Assembly (NCBI GenBank): GCA_029891345.1
Contig: CM057003.1
Coordinates: 12,006,709 to 12,070,708 of the forward strand
Source of the DNA: Dryococelus australis
Taxonomy: Eukaryota; Arthropoda; Insecta; Phasmatodea; Phasmatidae
Reading direction: 5' to 3'
DNA: 64,000 nucleotides
The notes under the pieces were generated by a model, which did no database searches, was not told where the DNA came from, and was given only the letters and a program-made list of their open reading frames with translations. Positions 33,340-43,080 of this stretch are shown one piece after another. Each line of letters starts with the position of its first letter. The stretch's first letter is position 1. The position numbers and the translations under genes were made by a program.

Positions 33340-33830
33340 GCAAAACGGCGTGGTAGTTTATTTGAGGAGAGCATACCCGTTCGCTGATTGGCTGGCGAGA
33401 TAGAGAGTGTGAGAGAGAGAGAGAGAGACATTGGCTAGGTTGGCGAGTATGTTACCAGGCGTCGTTGATTGGCGAATGACTGTGTACGCCATTTTGCTGG
33501 CGTTTGCGGCTGGAGTTCGCGGAATAAGAGCGAGTAAGAGAAGAGATTTGGGCGATTCTTAACAGCGAGGTCTTGAGAGCCGATGAGGGTGATTGAGGTG
33601 AATATGGAGCCGCATCGGAATGAAAGGGCGAAGGAAACGTGAGATCCGCGAGAAAAAAAAAACCCTTCGATCAGCGGCCTTGTCCGGCCCGATTGTCACT
33701 TGCGAAAATCCGGGAGTGACCCGGCTAGGGGACTGAATCCTGTTCGCTTTGGTGGGAGGCGAGCAGGCTAACCACTAAGCCACCGCGGGATAAGCGGCTG
33801 TTTCTCCTCTGTATTCTTATTTGTTCTGTA
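33340..33830 (+). repeat. Repeat L copy 5, split by a SINE
   Basis: 33340-33535 has GGCAAAACGGCGTGG, TCGCTGATTGGCTGGCGAGA, CGTTGATTGGCGAATGACTG, ACGCCATTTTGCTGG and GCTGGAGTTCGCGGAATAAG. 33790-33830 resumes with ATAAGCGGCTGTTTCTCCTC, as L continues uninterrupted at 5230-5265. ATAAG flanks the SINE on both sides, consistent with a target duplication. A (GA)n run lies at about 33411-33428. Confidence 0.65.
33540..33789 (-). mobile_element. tRNA-derived SINE inserted in repeat L
   Basis: Reverse strand: CCGCGGTGGCTTAGTGGTTA (A box), a mutated B box in AACAGGATTCAGTCCCC, then ACAAGGCCGCTGATCGAAGG, GGATCTCACGTTTCCTTCG and AAGACCTCGCTGTTAAGAAT. The B-box change (GTTCGA to ATTCAG) should weaken polymerase III use. 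Confidence 0.85.
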
Positions 33831-33929
33831 ATATTGCTGTAGCTGAAGACGAAACCTAAAGCTCGGTGGTTGTAACAACTCAACAAGCTTTGTGTCGACC
33901 TAAGTGCAGCATTCGGCAAATAATTTCTT

Positions 33930-34373
33930 GTTTGAAACCCCTGAATCTGGAAGAGTTAACGCCACGCGGATTGTGAACGGGCCTCTCGAGGTCAAGGTGA
34001 CCACGCATCCTGCTTGAGAACATCCCGTCCGCGTCTTGATAAGCGACCGACCCCGTGCGGATGAAGGAAGAGAGCCCAATCTCCACCGAGTCTTCTTCTT
34101 GACAGCACGTGTCGTAATTCTCGCGTTCAGGAAACCCGGTTATTCGAAGGGGTTTAATTATAATTAACACTCCCAAGTCCGCATCTCTTCGAAAGGTGGC
34201 TCGGACAGCTTCCCGTGTCGAGAGCAGTCAAGTAAGGCTGTTCCCCACCTGAAGCTACCTTCTCGTTCGAGGTCCACAGAAGCAAGGAGGGCGATAAGGA
34301 CGACACTTACATTTGCATCTGCCACGACATCGCTCCCAAGCGCAATGCTCTGAACTGACGTGCAGTGTTGTAC
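33930..34373. other. Low-copy segment with a possible exon remnant
   Basis: No repeat partner in the window. On +, the interval 34236-34355 is open for 40 codons and stops at TGA 34356-34358. It reads as an ordinary mixed-composition peptide, including the segments FEVHRSKEGDKDD and TYICICHDIAPKRNALN. Forty codons is within chance expectation and I do not recognise the family. MITE-C begins 16 bp after the stop. Confidence 0.25.
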
Positions 34374-35229
34374 TATAGTCCATTCACTGTTACTTCCACC
34401 TTTCTGAAGCCCTGCTAAAGTTCTACTTCCCGCCTATTCCTTCACATCACGCAAACATAACTCAACTATGTAAAGTCTGTTCACGATAAAGTGAGCATTT
34501 TCGAAATCAACCTTAGAAAAAAGTCACTTCTGCTACCTGCATATATTTTAACGGGTGCCCTGAGTAACATGCGCCCAGTTAAGTTGGTAACGATGGATGG
34601 AAAAGTAGTGCCATATCTTAACGTCAAATAAAAAGTGTTAGGCAACCATTTCCGATAACTTAAATTATTTCTATAGCTTTCTGATTTTTTAATTCGTCGA
34701 AATGTAAAAATGAGCAGATTTTTTTAATACTTACTTTTCTCATAATTTTACATTTTCATTTGACCGACGGATGAATAAAGTGATGACGCTCACAACAATG
34801 TTAATCTTACATAAAGCGGAAGAATACACAACGTGCATACAAGTAGATATTAAGCAGGGCTTTCAAAGGTGCTCATATTATCGTGAATGGCCTATACAGC
34901 AAATTAAACTATAGGGACACCATCAGCGCATTCGTGCGCACTCAGTGTAATAATATTTCGCATAAGAACTATTTATTATTCGTCATTGCTAACATCCATA
35001 CTTTCTCTCTTTTTTTTATTCGTGTTAATTATAAATGAAATATTAAAACTTATAGATAAAATATAAGTAACAGCTCAGTTTAACCAAAAATAATGTACTT
35101 TTATGTTAACAGAAGGGTAAAACGTCTGTGATACATGGAATATTCAGAAAAGAACAAAACACGCCACATATTAAGTGTTTATTCAAAGGTTTGATTTAAA
35201 AAATGTGAAGAAACCTCGAATGGACTATG
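34374..35229 (+). mobile_element. MITE-C copy 3, split by MITE-A
   Basis: 34374-34470 is the left part (TATAGTCCATTCACTGTTAC, TGAAGCCCTGCTAAAGTTCT). 34897-35229 is the right part, with CGTTAATTATAAATGAAATATT-type interior, CTGTGATACATGGAATATTC, GTTTATTCAAAGGTTTGATT and the right end GAATGGACTATG. The halves match the uninterrupted copy at 45829-46248. Confidence 0.75.
34471..34896 (+). mobile_element. MITE-A copy nested in MITE-C
   Basis: TAAAGTCTGTTCACGATAAA at the left and TATTATCGTGAATGGCCTATA at the right. The full interior is present: AACCTTAGAAAAAAGTCACT, GCGCCCAGTTAAGTTGGTAA, TGACCGACGGATGAATAAAG and GCGGAAGAATACACAACGTG. Confidence 0.85.
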
Positions 35230-35359
35230 GGTGTATCTGTGGGACTTAAAGCAGTCACCCTACCATTTTATTGAAGGAAAGTCTGTAGGAAGGTTTAATG
35301 CAGGCTCTTGTCGTAGATTCGCTAGTGACCTGGTAGTATGCGTGGAAATAAAAAAAATA

Positions 35360-35440
35360 ATAATTTTTTAACGGTGTGGTGGAGGGCTCCAAAATAATAT
35401 TTATAGCATGCATGATATCTTGAGAGAATTCTTCTTTTTC
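35360..35440 (+). repeat. Repeat J, 5' fragment
   Basis: GAGGGCTCCAAAATAATATT and TATAGCATGCATGATAT match the reverse complement of 56645-56705, which is continuous with a J copy there. In this locus the rest of J lies 560 bp further on. Confidence 0.5.
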
Positions 35441-36002
35441 TTTCGGTCATTATTTCTTTTTTGTAGGTAAACATATTGCGGTACGTTTAATAGTCTAGTA
35501 AAAAAAAAAACGCGCATTTCAAGCAGACTGCAAACACAGTTCAAGCGCCATGAAGATTCATCACACGCTGATAATTTCTACTTGCCATGCGCGGGAGACT
35601 ACGAACGGCTTAGCACCCTCATGCAGATGTCACGGTTAGTAACATCAGCGATATGGTTATCAGTTTTCTCTCTCTTCTCCGCTAACTCTCCGGCTCTCAA
35701 CATGTAGCCACCGCATTTGATACACTTTTCGTTACTCTCCTATAAGGTGTGCAATACATTCGTATTAATCGCCCTCTCAAACAATTTGAAAGACTAAAAT
35801 TATGGGAAAAAACGGAAAAGATTTTTTTTATTGTCTATAAGATTTTCATAGGGATTAAAATTTCAAAAAATATTGAAGTGAAATTTTTAGGAAAAAATTC
35901 CTATAGTGTCCAAAAAGAATTCCTTTTTAGATTATTGATTAAAGTAATTTAAATGTAAAATAGAATGATTTATCGTGCATACCTGCGCAGGATGCACGAT
36001 AC
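35441..36002. other. Unassigned AT-rich DNA
   Basis: An open frame of 67 codons at 35749-35952 (+) is lysine/isoleucine-rich and chance-like. Nothing else recognised. Confidence 0.4.
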
Positions 36003-36200
36003 TGCGCAATTTGCAAGCGTGTTTGAAATACATGTTTTTTCCATGAAAGTTTTAAACGTGAGCCCAATGTGCTGATTTAAGAGAAAAAAAAACACTCTTC
36101 ACACGAGGACTGTATAGTGCCTTCAGGACGTCGCACAAATTAGAACAAAAGAAAACATTTGCGACTGCTCTTATATTATGTACATAAAACGTGTTTTTTG
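36003..36200 (+). repeat. Repeat J copy 2
   Basis: AAGCGTGTTTGAAATACATG, GAAAGTTTTAAACGTGAGCC, AACACTCTTCACACGAGGAC and TGCCTTCAGGACGTCGCACA follow the order seen at 61600-61760. Confidence 0.5.
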
Positions 36201-36264
36201 TTTTTTTCAAAGCGTCGTTTATTAAAATATATGCGTCAGATAAGTTACACTCTAAAATATTCAG

Positions 36265-38395
36265 TATACGCTGTTTACGGTAAAATGGGCATTTTTGATA
36301 TCCCTGCTTAAGATGTACTTTTATGCCTGTTGTGTATTCTTCCGCCTTATGTAAAATTAACACTGCCATGGACCTTATCACTTTATTCATGCGTCGGTCA
36401 AGTGAAACTGTGAAATTATTATTTGTAAAGTAAAATACTTTACAAATCTGCTCATTTTTACACTTCGCTGCATAAAAAAAAATCAGAAAGCAAAATAAAT
36501 AATATACGTTATTACAAATAGTTGCCTAACACTTTTTATTCGACGTTAACATATAGAACTACTTTCCCCTCCATCGTTACCAACTTTCCTGTAACACTGC
36601 CAAATGTACGATGTCACATTTGCTAACTTTCATATTTCATGTTAATTGGTTTTATTTACATGCAACGTGTTATTATTATTCTTAATGTAAACATACATTT
36701 TCTACATTCATCACATGTGGTATTTTTCGTATAAATGTCATATGTAATTAACTGATTACTAATTTTTCTCCTGTTTTCTTTATTACACATATTCTTTGTC
36801 AGGATATTTTCTCTTAGATGTAACGTGGCAATTCAACTATGTTTAAAATAGGTTAATTAGTTAGACTTCATTTGTATGTATTTATTATGCTAATAATTTC
36901 TATTTAATTTAATGGTCTCATATTTTGTGAATATTTCATGTTTGTTTATTCTGTTTGCCTACTACGCGACCCAGTGTCCTATGAGTTTTCTTAGCAGTTA
37001 GGACGTGGGAATTGGCTCGTAAAAATGGGGGGGGGGGGGGGGTGTAGGTATCTAGTATTCTCCTATTGGTCCCAGGTTCGAATCCTGGCTCCCTATTGGC
37101 TGGAACGTTAAGTCCCTTTAAGCCGTGTCCAGCGAACAGAGCTTAACTCGCTCTTCAACGAACCTCAGCTTCCGTCAGACGTAAGAATAGGGCTCACACC
37201 TGAACGTAGGAGACGAGTTAGGTTTTAAGTTAGTATGTAGGGTGTATTAGCGTCCTCCCACTTTATTATATTTTTAATTTTTGATCCAGCAAGTGTGAGT
37301 GCAGTTCAAGCCCCTCGCTAGGTTAATTTAGGAGTTTCGAATCTTGCCCGCGTCTGTGTAAGTCTGTGTAAGAGTGTATGTATTTCCTCACGACGTCGAG
37401 GCCCAGATATATGTAACCCTACATCTGCCTGTCCTGACGACAATATTTATTTTTAAAGGTCGTTCTACGACACTACGGAACAGTGAGATCTTCCAAATTT
37501 CTGTAAGACAAGTTTTTATTGCAATATATTTTACGTGTGGTACAAGGGCGTCAGCTTTAAATTGCTCTAGAAGCTTACGAATTTTTCAAGCGACGCCATG
37601 TTGAATTTTAACTTGCTAACGAACCAGTTTTTGCAAATTTGCCCATGAATAACCAGAGAAGAGTACGCGTTCACTTGAGCTAGGCACACAAAATTTACGA
37701 GATTATTTTATTTTCTGATCATTTTCACTTTGAAAGTGATATCAACAAACTGTTTCTACGTATGTAATAAGGTGAGCCTACATTACGTAACATAGGGACA
37801 ACAGAGGTACGGCCACTTTCACATCTTTTAGTTTTGTGTCACCTTAGATATTTGCTAATTGCCACGAGGGTTTTTCATTTCCTTAACAGTCCAGTAGTTT
37901 CAGACAGTTAAAATAAGGAGGTTGAAATATTTTATCAATAAATCTGGACGTGAAAAGCATTCTAACCAGTGGTCGCCTACATTATTTATTGCAGTTGCTC
38001 CAGTGTCTTCAAAGTGTTCTCTTATTATTATTATTATTATTATTAGTTGCTTGTCATATGTTTCCTGAAAGTTTCGGTACACAAATCGTGAACGTAGTTG
38101 GCTTCCAGCGGGATGTGTGGTGGTTCACTGTAAGTTCTGTCTCTGCCAGCCAGCCCACTGACTGGGCCTGTGAAACTCATGGACTGGTATTACACGCAAG
38201 TACAAATATAACATTATTTCATCTCGGTGTATTATTATTCAAGTCAGCCTAGTGTATGTTAGTTTAAAATAAACATTACTGGGCGCATATCACACGTAGT
38301 ACGTCCGTTAAAATATGTGCCAATATGTAGGTGGGAGCAGTGACATTTTTCTAAGGCTGATTTCAAAAGTGCTCACGTTATCGTGAACCGCATTT
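36265..38395 (-). mobile_element. MITE-A copy split by a 1.69-kb insertion
   Basis: 36265-36589 runs from TATACGCTGTTTACGGTAAA through TCATGCGTCGGTCAAGTGAA to CATCGTTACCAACTTTCC. 38276-38395 resumes at TTACTGGGCGCATATCACAC and ends TCAAAAGTGCTCACGTTATC, GTGAACCGCATTTA. In every other copy these halves are contiguous as CCAACTTTACTGGGCG. Confidence 0.85.
36590..38275. mobile_element. Putative solo LTR (1,686 bp), TG...CA
   Basis: It begins TGTAACACTGCC and ends TTTAAAATAAACA, the TG...CA form of LTR retrotransposons. Filling the MITE-A consensus across the gap leaves a 4-bp target duplication, TTAC on the right and TTCC on the left (one substitution). Four-base duplications occur in the BEL/Pao and Gypsy superfamilies. 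No internal coding region, primer-binding site or second LTR is present, so a solo LTR formed by recombination is the simplest reading. It contains a G16 run (37027-37042), an (ATT)n tract (about 38024-38044) and a fortuitous B-box-like GGTTCGAATCC. Confidence 0.6.
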
Positions 38396-38424
38396 AGCCC
38401 TACATTGAGCCTTGCCACAGACGT

Positions 38425-38595
38425 TACATCAGTCAAATGATAGGGTCGCCTCTTTAAGTCCCACAGGTACCCGGATCACGACGATAACACTGCATGTCAG
38501 TCCAGAGCCTGGTACTTAAGGGCGATGGGTAACTTGATGAGAGTGGCAGTGTAGTCCCTCACGTCCCCGCGCTTCTGGACTTCAATTCGAGAAAT
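38425..38595 (+). repeat. Repeat K copy 1
   Basis: AAATGATAGGGTCGCCTCTT, AGTCCCACAGGTACCCGGAT, CACGACGATAACACTGCATG and CAGTCCAGAGCCTGGTAC match 61868-62040 in order. A short piece (TTCAGAGCCTTGCGCATAGC) also occurs at 50886. Confidence 0.55.
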
Positions 38596-39070
38596 ATATT
38601 TAGATAGGCGAGGGCCTTAATGCCGGCAGATCAAGCTCACTTCGTCAGTAGCTTGTTCCGTTCCCGCGGTCCGCTACGTCTTTTTCATGAACGCCGTCCC
38701 CTGCCAAGGAAGATGGCGCCTCCACGACTCTCTCTCTCTCTCTCTTTTCTCTCTCTCTCTCTCTCTTTTGGGAATAGTTCCAGAAGTAGCGGCTGTTTCG
38801 AGAGGGCTTACAACGGTCTCACCATGCAGCCGGTTTCTGGATTAAATGCGACCTCCTGCTCGACGGGTTAACGTCTTTCAAACTCACAATCTAAAATAAT
38901 AGTAATAATAATTTGTTTAATCGCACTTCGGGCAATTCCAGAATGCAAATTTAAGGAGCATGTGAATTATATTGCACTGAAGTTTGTCAGCACTTTCAAC
39001 ATGATACCCGTGTAACATAGGGCAATCATTTACTTGTATTCCTTCGCCTTCAAAACCCCACACATACATA
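38596..39070. other. Low-copy DNA with a (CT)n tract
   Basis: An interrupted CT microsatellite spans about 38730-38767. An 83-codon frame at 38620-38871 (+) runs through it and is not credible. No repeat partner. Confidence 0.45.
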
Positions 39071-39812
39071 TCTATACTACTAAATTAAATAAAAGTGCCT
39101 GTCTTGTGATTTTCGAATTTTCAACTTTTTATAATTTTTTCATATATAGTATAATTGATAACTAAGCCATATCTAATGTTAATTTTTTTCATTTCTGTCT
39201 ATCTGTCTGGATGTCTGTCTGTCCGACCGGATTTAACTCAAAAACCACTGAACGTATAGACATCAAATTTACTCAGTCTATATATAATAACCCCAGGACT
39301 AACTTAGTCTTTGTTTCATCGAGATATCTCAAACGGTTCCGGAAAAAATTTTAATCAGTGATGAACATAGGTACTGGAATAAACTGTTATTAGTATTTAT
39401 TATTACTGCATAATAAAACGCATTGTTAAAAAAAAGGTTCCGTCATTTCTCCTTTCTCTTTTGTCTATTGGCTGTCCCCCTTTCCTTCCAAAAAGCCGTA
39501 GTGGCCCAGTGGTTAGAGTTATTCCACGTGGGGCCGCAGTGGTTTAATGGATAGAACTATATCAAGTTGGGCCGTAGTGACCCAGTGGATAGATATATTT
39601 CAAATGGGGCCGCAGTGGCTAGAGCGATATTATAATCAGTGATGTAAATAGGTACTGGAATAAGCTTTTCTTAGGATTACTGCATAAAAACCTGTTACGG
39701 CGTTTCTTCTTTTTTTTTTCTATGGGCTGTCATCTTTTCCTGCCCAAGAGAAGTAGCTATATGGATTCAAAGTCCTAGCTCTCATGCTGACGAAGTAGCA
39801 CTGGCTTGCTAG
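39071..39812 (+). mobile_element. Helitron-like non-autonomous element
   Basis: It starts TCTATACTACTAAATTAAAT after an A, and ends CTAG (39809-39812) before a T, the A|T target and TC...CTRR ends expected of Helitrons. A short hairpin, TAGCA...TGCTA, overlaps the 3' end. The 5' part has a CTGTCTGTC-rich and AACTCAAAAACCACTGAACG stretch common in such elements. The interior contains a 281-bp-spaced direct repeat (39350-39490 and 39632-39755) flanking the 38-bp array. No Rep/helicase frame. Confidence 0.45.
39495..39632 (+). repeat. 38-bp tandem array of a tRNA A-box-like motif, four units
   Basis: GCCGYAGTGG starts at 39495, 39533, 39571 and 39609, spaced exactly 38 bp. Three units continue CCCAGTGG, TTTAATGG or CCCAGTGG, then TTAGAG or ATAGA. 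The motif resembles the SINE head (GGCCGCAGTGG..TTAGA) without any B box. Confidence 0.75.
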
Positions 39813-40187
39813 TAATAAATACAGTTCTGAGGTCTAGAAATCAAGGGGCATAAAACGAAAAATGTGTTCCTCAGAAAATATCTAAGGACTGAGAAACACA
39901 TCACCGTTAAATACGCGAATGAGCTTGATAAACTGACAAACACTTTGATTGTAGGTGCATACAGTTCTCTCACGCGAATGCCACGCCGTTGGCTCCGTCG
40001 ATGGTTCTGGGGCGACTGGTCTTGAGACGTAAAGGGAAAATGGAGTAGAGTGCGCATGCCTATTGCTCATTAACCACTCGCTCTTAGTGTTCCAAAATTG
40101 GACTGCTCTCCTGCCAATAGCGCCGTCAACAACAACGTGAATAGGACTTGATCTTACAACACTGTTTACGTAAGGAATACACCTGAG

Positions 40188-40218
<31 letters not shown>

Positions 40219-40254
40219 CTCTATCCTAGTTTTAATGCAACTAGAATAAGTTCG
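39813..40254. other. Unassigned DNA ending in a T-rich run
   Basis: A T25-type homopolymer lies at about 40189-40213. Nothing else recognised. Confidence 0.45.
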
Positions 40255-40550
40255 AGGTAGGGACAGGAAAATGTCGCGAATCCAATGACCTGTAAACTCC
40301 ACAGTCCTGTGTACACTCGAGCCTCAGCTGTGTGTCCATTGGCTGCGGCTCCAGAGAATAGCCAGTGCTGCACAACACCTGGCAGTATGGGGCTCGCTAC
40401 GTGTTTCCTTGCAAGTCTGCTATTGGCTCAGAGACGTCCGGGGTATGTTCAATAAACTGGTGAGCCAATTGCAAAGGTGACTTCACTGTATATGTGCTTG
40501 ACGTGTATCTTGTCCCAAAATGAATTCGCGAAATTTTTCTAGCCCTAGTT
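40255..40550 (-). mobile_element. MITE-E copy 6
   Basis: Reading +: GGACAGGAAAATGTCGCGAA, CTCCACAGTCC, TCCATTGGCTGCGGCTCC, GCTATTGGCTCAGAGACG, GATACACGT-type TTGACGTGTATCTTGTCC and AATTCGCGAAATTTTTCTAG. The longest copy, with both ends intact. Confidence 0.75.
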
Positions 40551-40603
40551 AGAGGTAACCGAGGTATTCGTATAAAAGGACGGGTGTGTTGAAAGTTCAT
40601 ATG

Positions 40604-40738
40604 TTAACAAACACGTTCATCACAATTGACCACGTGCCTTTGGCAGTTGCATTGACGATAGGTGAAGTCAATGTTGAGAATATGCGGGAAAAAAAAGAAG
40701 AAAATCAGTCTACCTCGTCTTTAGTCTGTGGTCTGAAT
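40604..40738 (+). mobile_element. Foldback G, partial arm
   Basis: ACAAACACGTTCATCACAAT, GACCACGTGCCTTTGGCAG, AAGTCAATGTTGAGAATATG and TTTAGTCTGTGGTC match the end of foldback G (compare 21930-22040). Confidence 0.5.
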
Positions 40739-41569
40739 ACAACTCCATCCCAGACCCATGCACAATACATGCATCCATGGAGCTTCCAGATTAGTAACTT
40801 CCTAGACGTGATAATTCTGTAACAATTTTCATTGCCTCCAGATACACAATTATCGCGTGTATATTCAACGAGATGTTCTTAATACAACAGTCTGAAAATT
40901 TCGTACATGGCAATGATGGCATGCTGTGAAAGTATTTCGTGTAACGCCAAACATCATACTTCATTGTGCAGCTAGGAAGGCGCCCTAATACACATAAGGA
41001 CAAACATTCCCATTTATATTTTATATTGTGCCTAAGGCTTATTGGCTTCTCTTAATAAGATTTCCCTTTCGAATGTTTGTTATTGGAGGTTACCAACATC
41101 ATAAACGTCATTTTACTGTCGATTACAGCTAACCGAAGGCAAGTGTATGTTGTAAATCGATATCAGTGTTAGACGCCCTGGGGAGAAGAAATTTTATGTG
41201 TTAAATATGTTCACACAGTGTGCACGTTTCTTAGTTATTGCTGCCTTGCTTTAAGAATAAACGTTAACAAGCAAAAATCTAAGCACGTTAGTTACGTCTC
41301 TCAGTCTAGCATGTCGAGATTATTATCGGCACATAAAGGCCACTCTATAAAGACTAAAAAACAAGTACATAATGAAACAAACAAACTTTCATTTATCGTG
41401 GCATAAAACTGGCGGGGTCGCGACAAGAATCCCGAGGGTGTTGTAACACACGATTGTGGGCGATTCTGAGCAGATATCGCTAGTGGCGGTGGCACGTATG
41501 CAGACTGTCGCCGTGTGAAGATCAGCTTCAGCAAGAGATTTCTCACGCGAATGGTCTGTGTGGGAATGC
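40739..41569. other. Unassigned DNA
   Basis: No gene or repeat recognised. Small open frames only. Confidence 0.45.
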
Positions 41570-41596
41570 CACACACACACACACACACACACACAC
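41570..41596. repeat. (CA)n microsatellite
   Basis: About 13 uninterrupted CA units followed by CGCGT. Confidence 0.9.
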
Positions 41597-41712
41597 GCGT
41601 CGGTAACGATAGAAGCTAGTAGAACACATGGAATGGAGAGGTCGCATGTTTGAATCCATAAGTTTATCAATAATCTACCCCAACCGCGTACGGCCTTTTT
41701 TTTACTACAGGA

Positions 41713-42278
41713 TGTAGACGATAAGAGTTTACAACTGTATACAAGTGTACAGGGCTCCGAGACGAGCAATTTGATGTAGGACACTTGTGGTCCAGAGGGT
41801 CGGGAAATAGCCGTAAATGGCTTGACAAATGTGTACGCTGCTGTGGGCCCGGCTTTAATCGACCTGCTGGTCAGCTGAAGCCGGTTTGTACAGATGTCAA
41901 ACCAAGCAGGAAACGTTTAGTAATGGTTTTTGTTTTACATTTCGGTTTATGACACAGATGTTTCATTTGCAATTTCATACCTTCTTTGATTTCTGTAACT
42001 TGTATGTAGTATTGTGACAATGCAACATGTGTTTCAAACAAAAGCCATTACTAAACGTTTCCTGCCCGAGTTGACCTCTGCACAAACTAGCTTCAGCTGA
42101 CCAGCAGGTCGATTAAAGCCTGGCCCACAGCAGCGCGGTGCACGTGCCTTAGTACACATTTGTCAAGCTCTTTTACGGTAATTTCCCGACCCTCTGGACC
42201 ACAAGTGTCCTACATCAAACTGCTCGTCTCGGAGCCCTGCACACTGTTGTATACAGTTGTAAACACTTATCGTTTACA
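41713..42278. mobile_element. Foldback element N with long, well-matched arms
   Basis: The left arm 41713-41937 and right arm 42035-42278 are highly similar inverted copies. Landmarks: GTTTACAACTGTATACAAGT with TTGTATACAGTTGTAAACAC, TAGGACACTTGTGGTCCAGA with GGACCACAAGTGTCCTACAT, TTTAATCGACCTGCTGGTCA with ACCAGCAGGTCGATTAAAGC, and AAACGTTTAGTAATGG with CCATTACTAAACGTTT. The loop is about 97 bp. The right arm has a roughly 15-bp insertion (GCACGTGCCTTAG region). The high arm identity points to a younger element than foldbacks H and I, or to gene conversion. Confidence 0.85.
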
Positions 42279-42294
42279 CCCGTATAGTTATAGT

Positions 42295-42534
42295 TGTAGG
42301 CGATTGCCGGTACAGTGAGCACTTTTTAAGGGCCTTTCAAAATGAATTAACTCCTAATAAATATATTTTATTGAGGCCTCAGACGTTAACTTTTGAGAGT
42401 GGTGAAATGTATACACTGTGTTTATTAGTTATTGTAATGCTTGTATTAAGAAGTGGCGGAAAGTTAGAAATTTGTTGTAAGGAAAATTTTAGCAGGGCCT
42501 TAAAAGGTGCTCACGTTACCGTGAATAGCCTATA
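42295..42534 (+). mobile_element. MITE-B copy 3
   Basis: The left end is decayed (TGTAGGCGATTGCCGGTACA) and the right end is intact (CACGTTACCGTGAATAGCCT plus ATA). The interior TTTTTAAGGGCC, TAAATATATTTTATTG, AGACGTTAACTTTTGAGAG and AAGTGGCGGAAAG follows the reference. It starts 17 bp after foldback N. Confidence 0.8.
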
Positions 42535-42741
42535 CAATGCTTTTGTTGTCCGCCCACCATTATCATGTCTGTGCTTCTACGCACTGTATGTACGGATCAG
42601 TGATTTCATTCAACGAAAACAAAATTGCTTATCGAGTTAGTAAATTGCTACCGACTGATTAATATGTGAAATCAACTTGAAGAAAGTACATTCGGGCAGC
42701 GTACTTCACTAGAAATCAGTAGATATAACAGCGTAGCACTG

Positions 42742-43080
42742 GTATTCATTATCTAGAAAATCCAGTGATTCTTGAGCGATACAAATAGTGAAGCAGTTCT
42801 CACAAGCCGTTTGTAAAAATTCGGTTTCATTCTTTCACTCATAGTTAGAGAAACTTTTTGCATGCTTAACTAATTATTATAGCGTGAATTTTACATACCT
42901 ACATATATATGTATATGGGATTTAAATTCATTGTCTACAAAATCTAGTGATATTTGAGTGGGTCCAAATAGTGAAGGAGTTCTCACAAGCGGCATGTAAA
43001 TATTCGATTTCATTCTTTCACTCATAGTTAGAGAAACTTTTTGCATTCGTAACCAATTATTATGGAATTTTATATAGATG
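42742..43080 (+). repeat. Tandem duplication, 182-bp spacing
   Basis: 42742-42895 and 42924-43080 are about 80-85% alike by eye. Shared blocks include AAATAGTGAAGCAGTTCTCA against AAATAGTGAAGGAGTTCTCA, and TTTCATTCTTTCACTCATAG followed by TTAGAGAAACTTTTTGCAT. A short spacer (about 42896-42923) separates them. No coding potential. Confidence 0.8.

Noticed and set aside
37073..37092. tRNA B-box-like GGTTCGAATCC suggesting a tRNA gene
   Set aside because: No A box at the right distance and no cloverleaf arms. It lies in the putative LTR.
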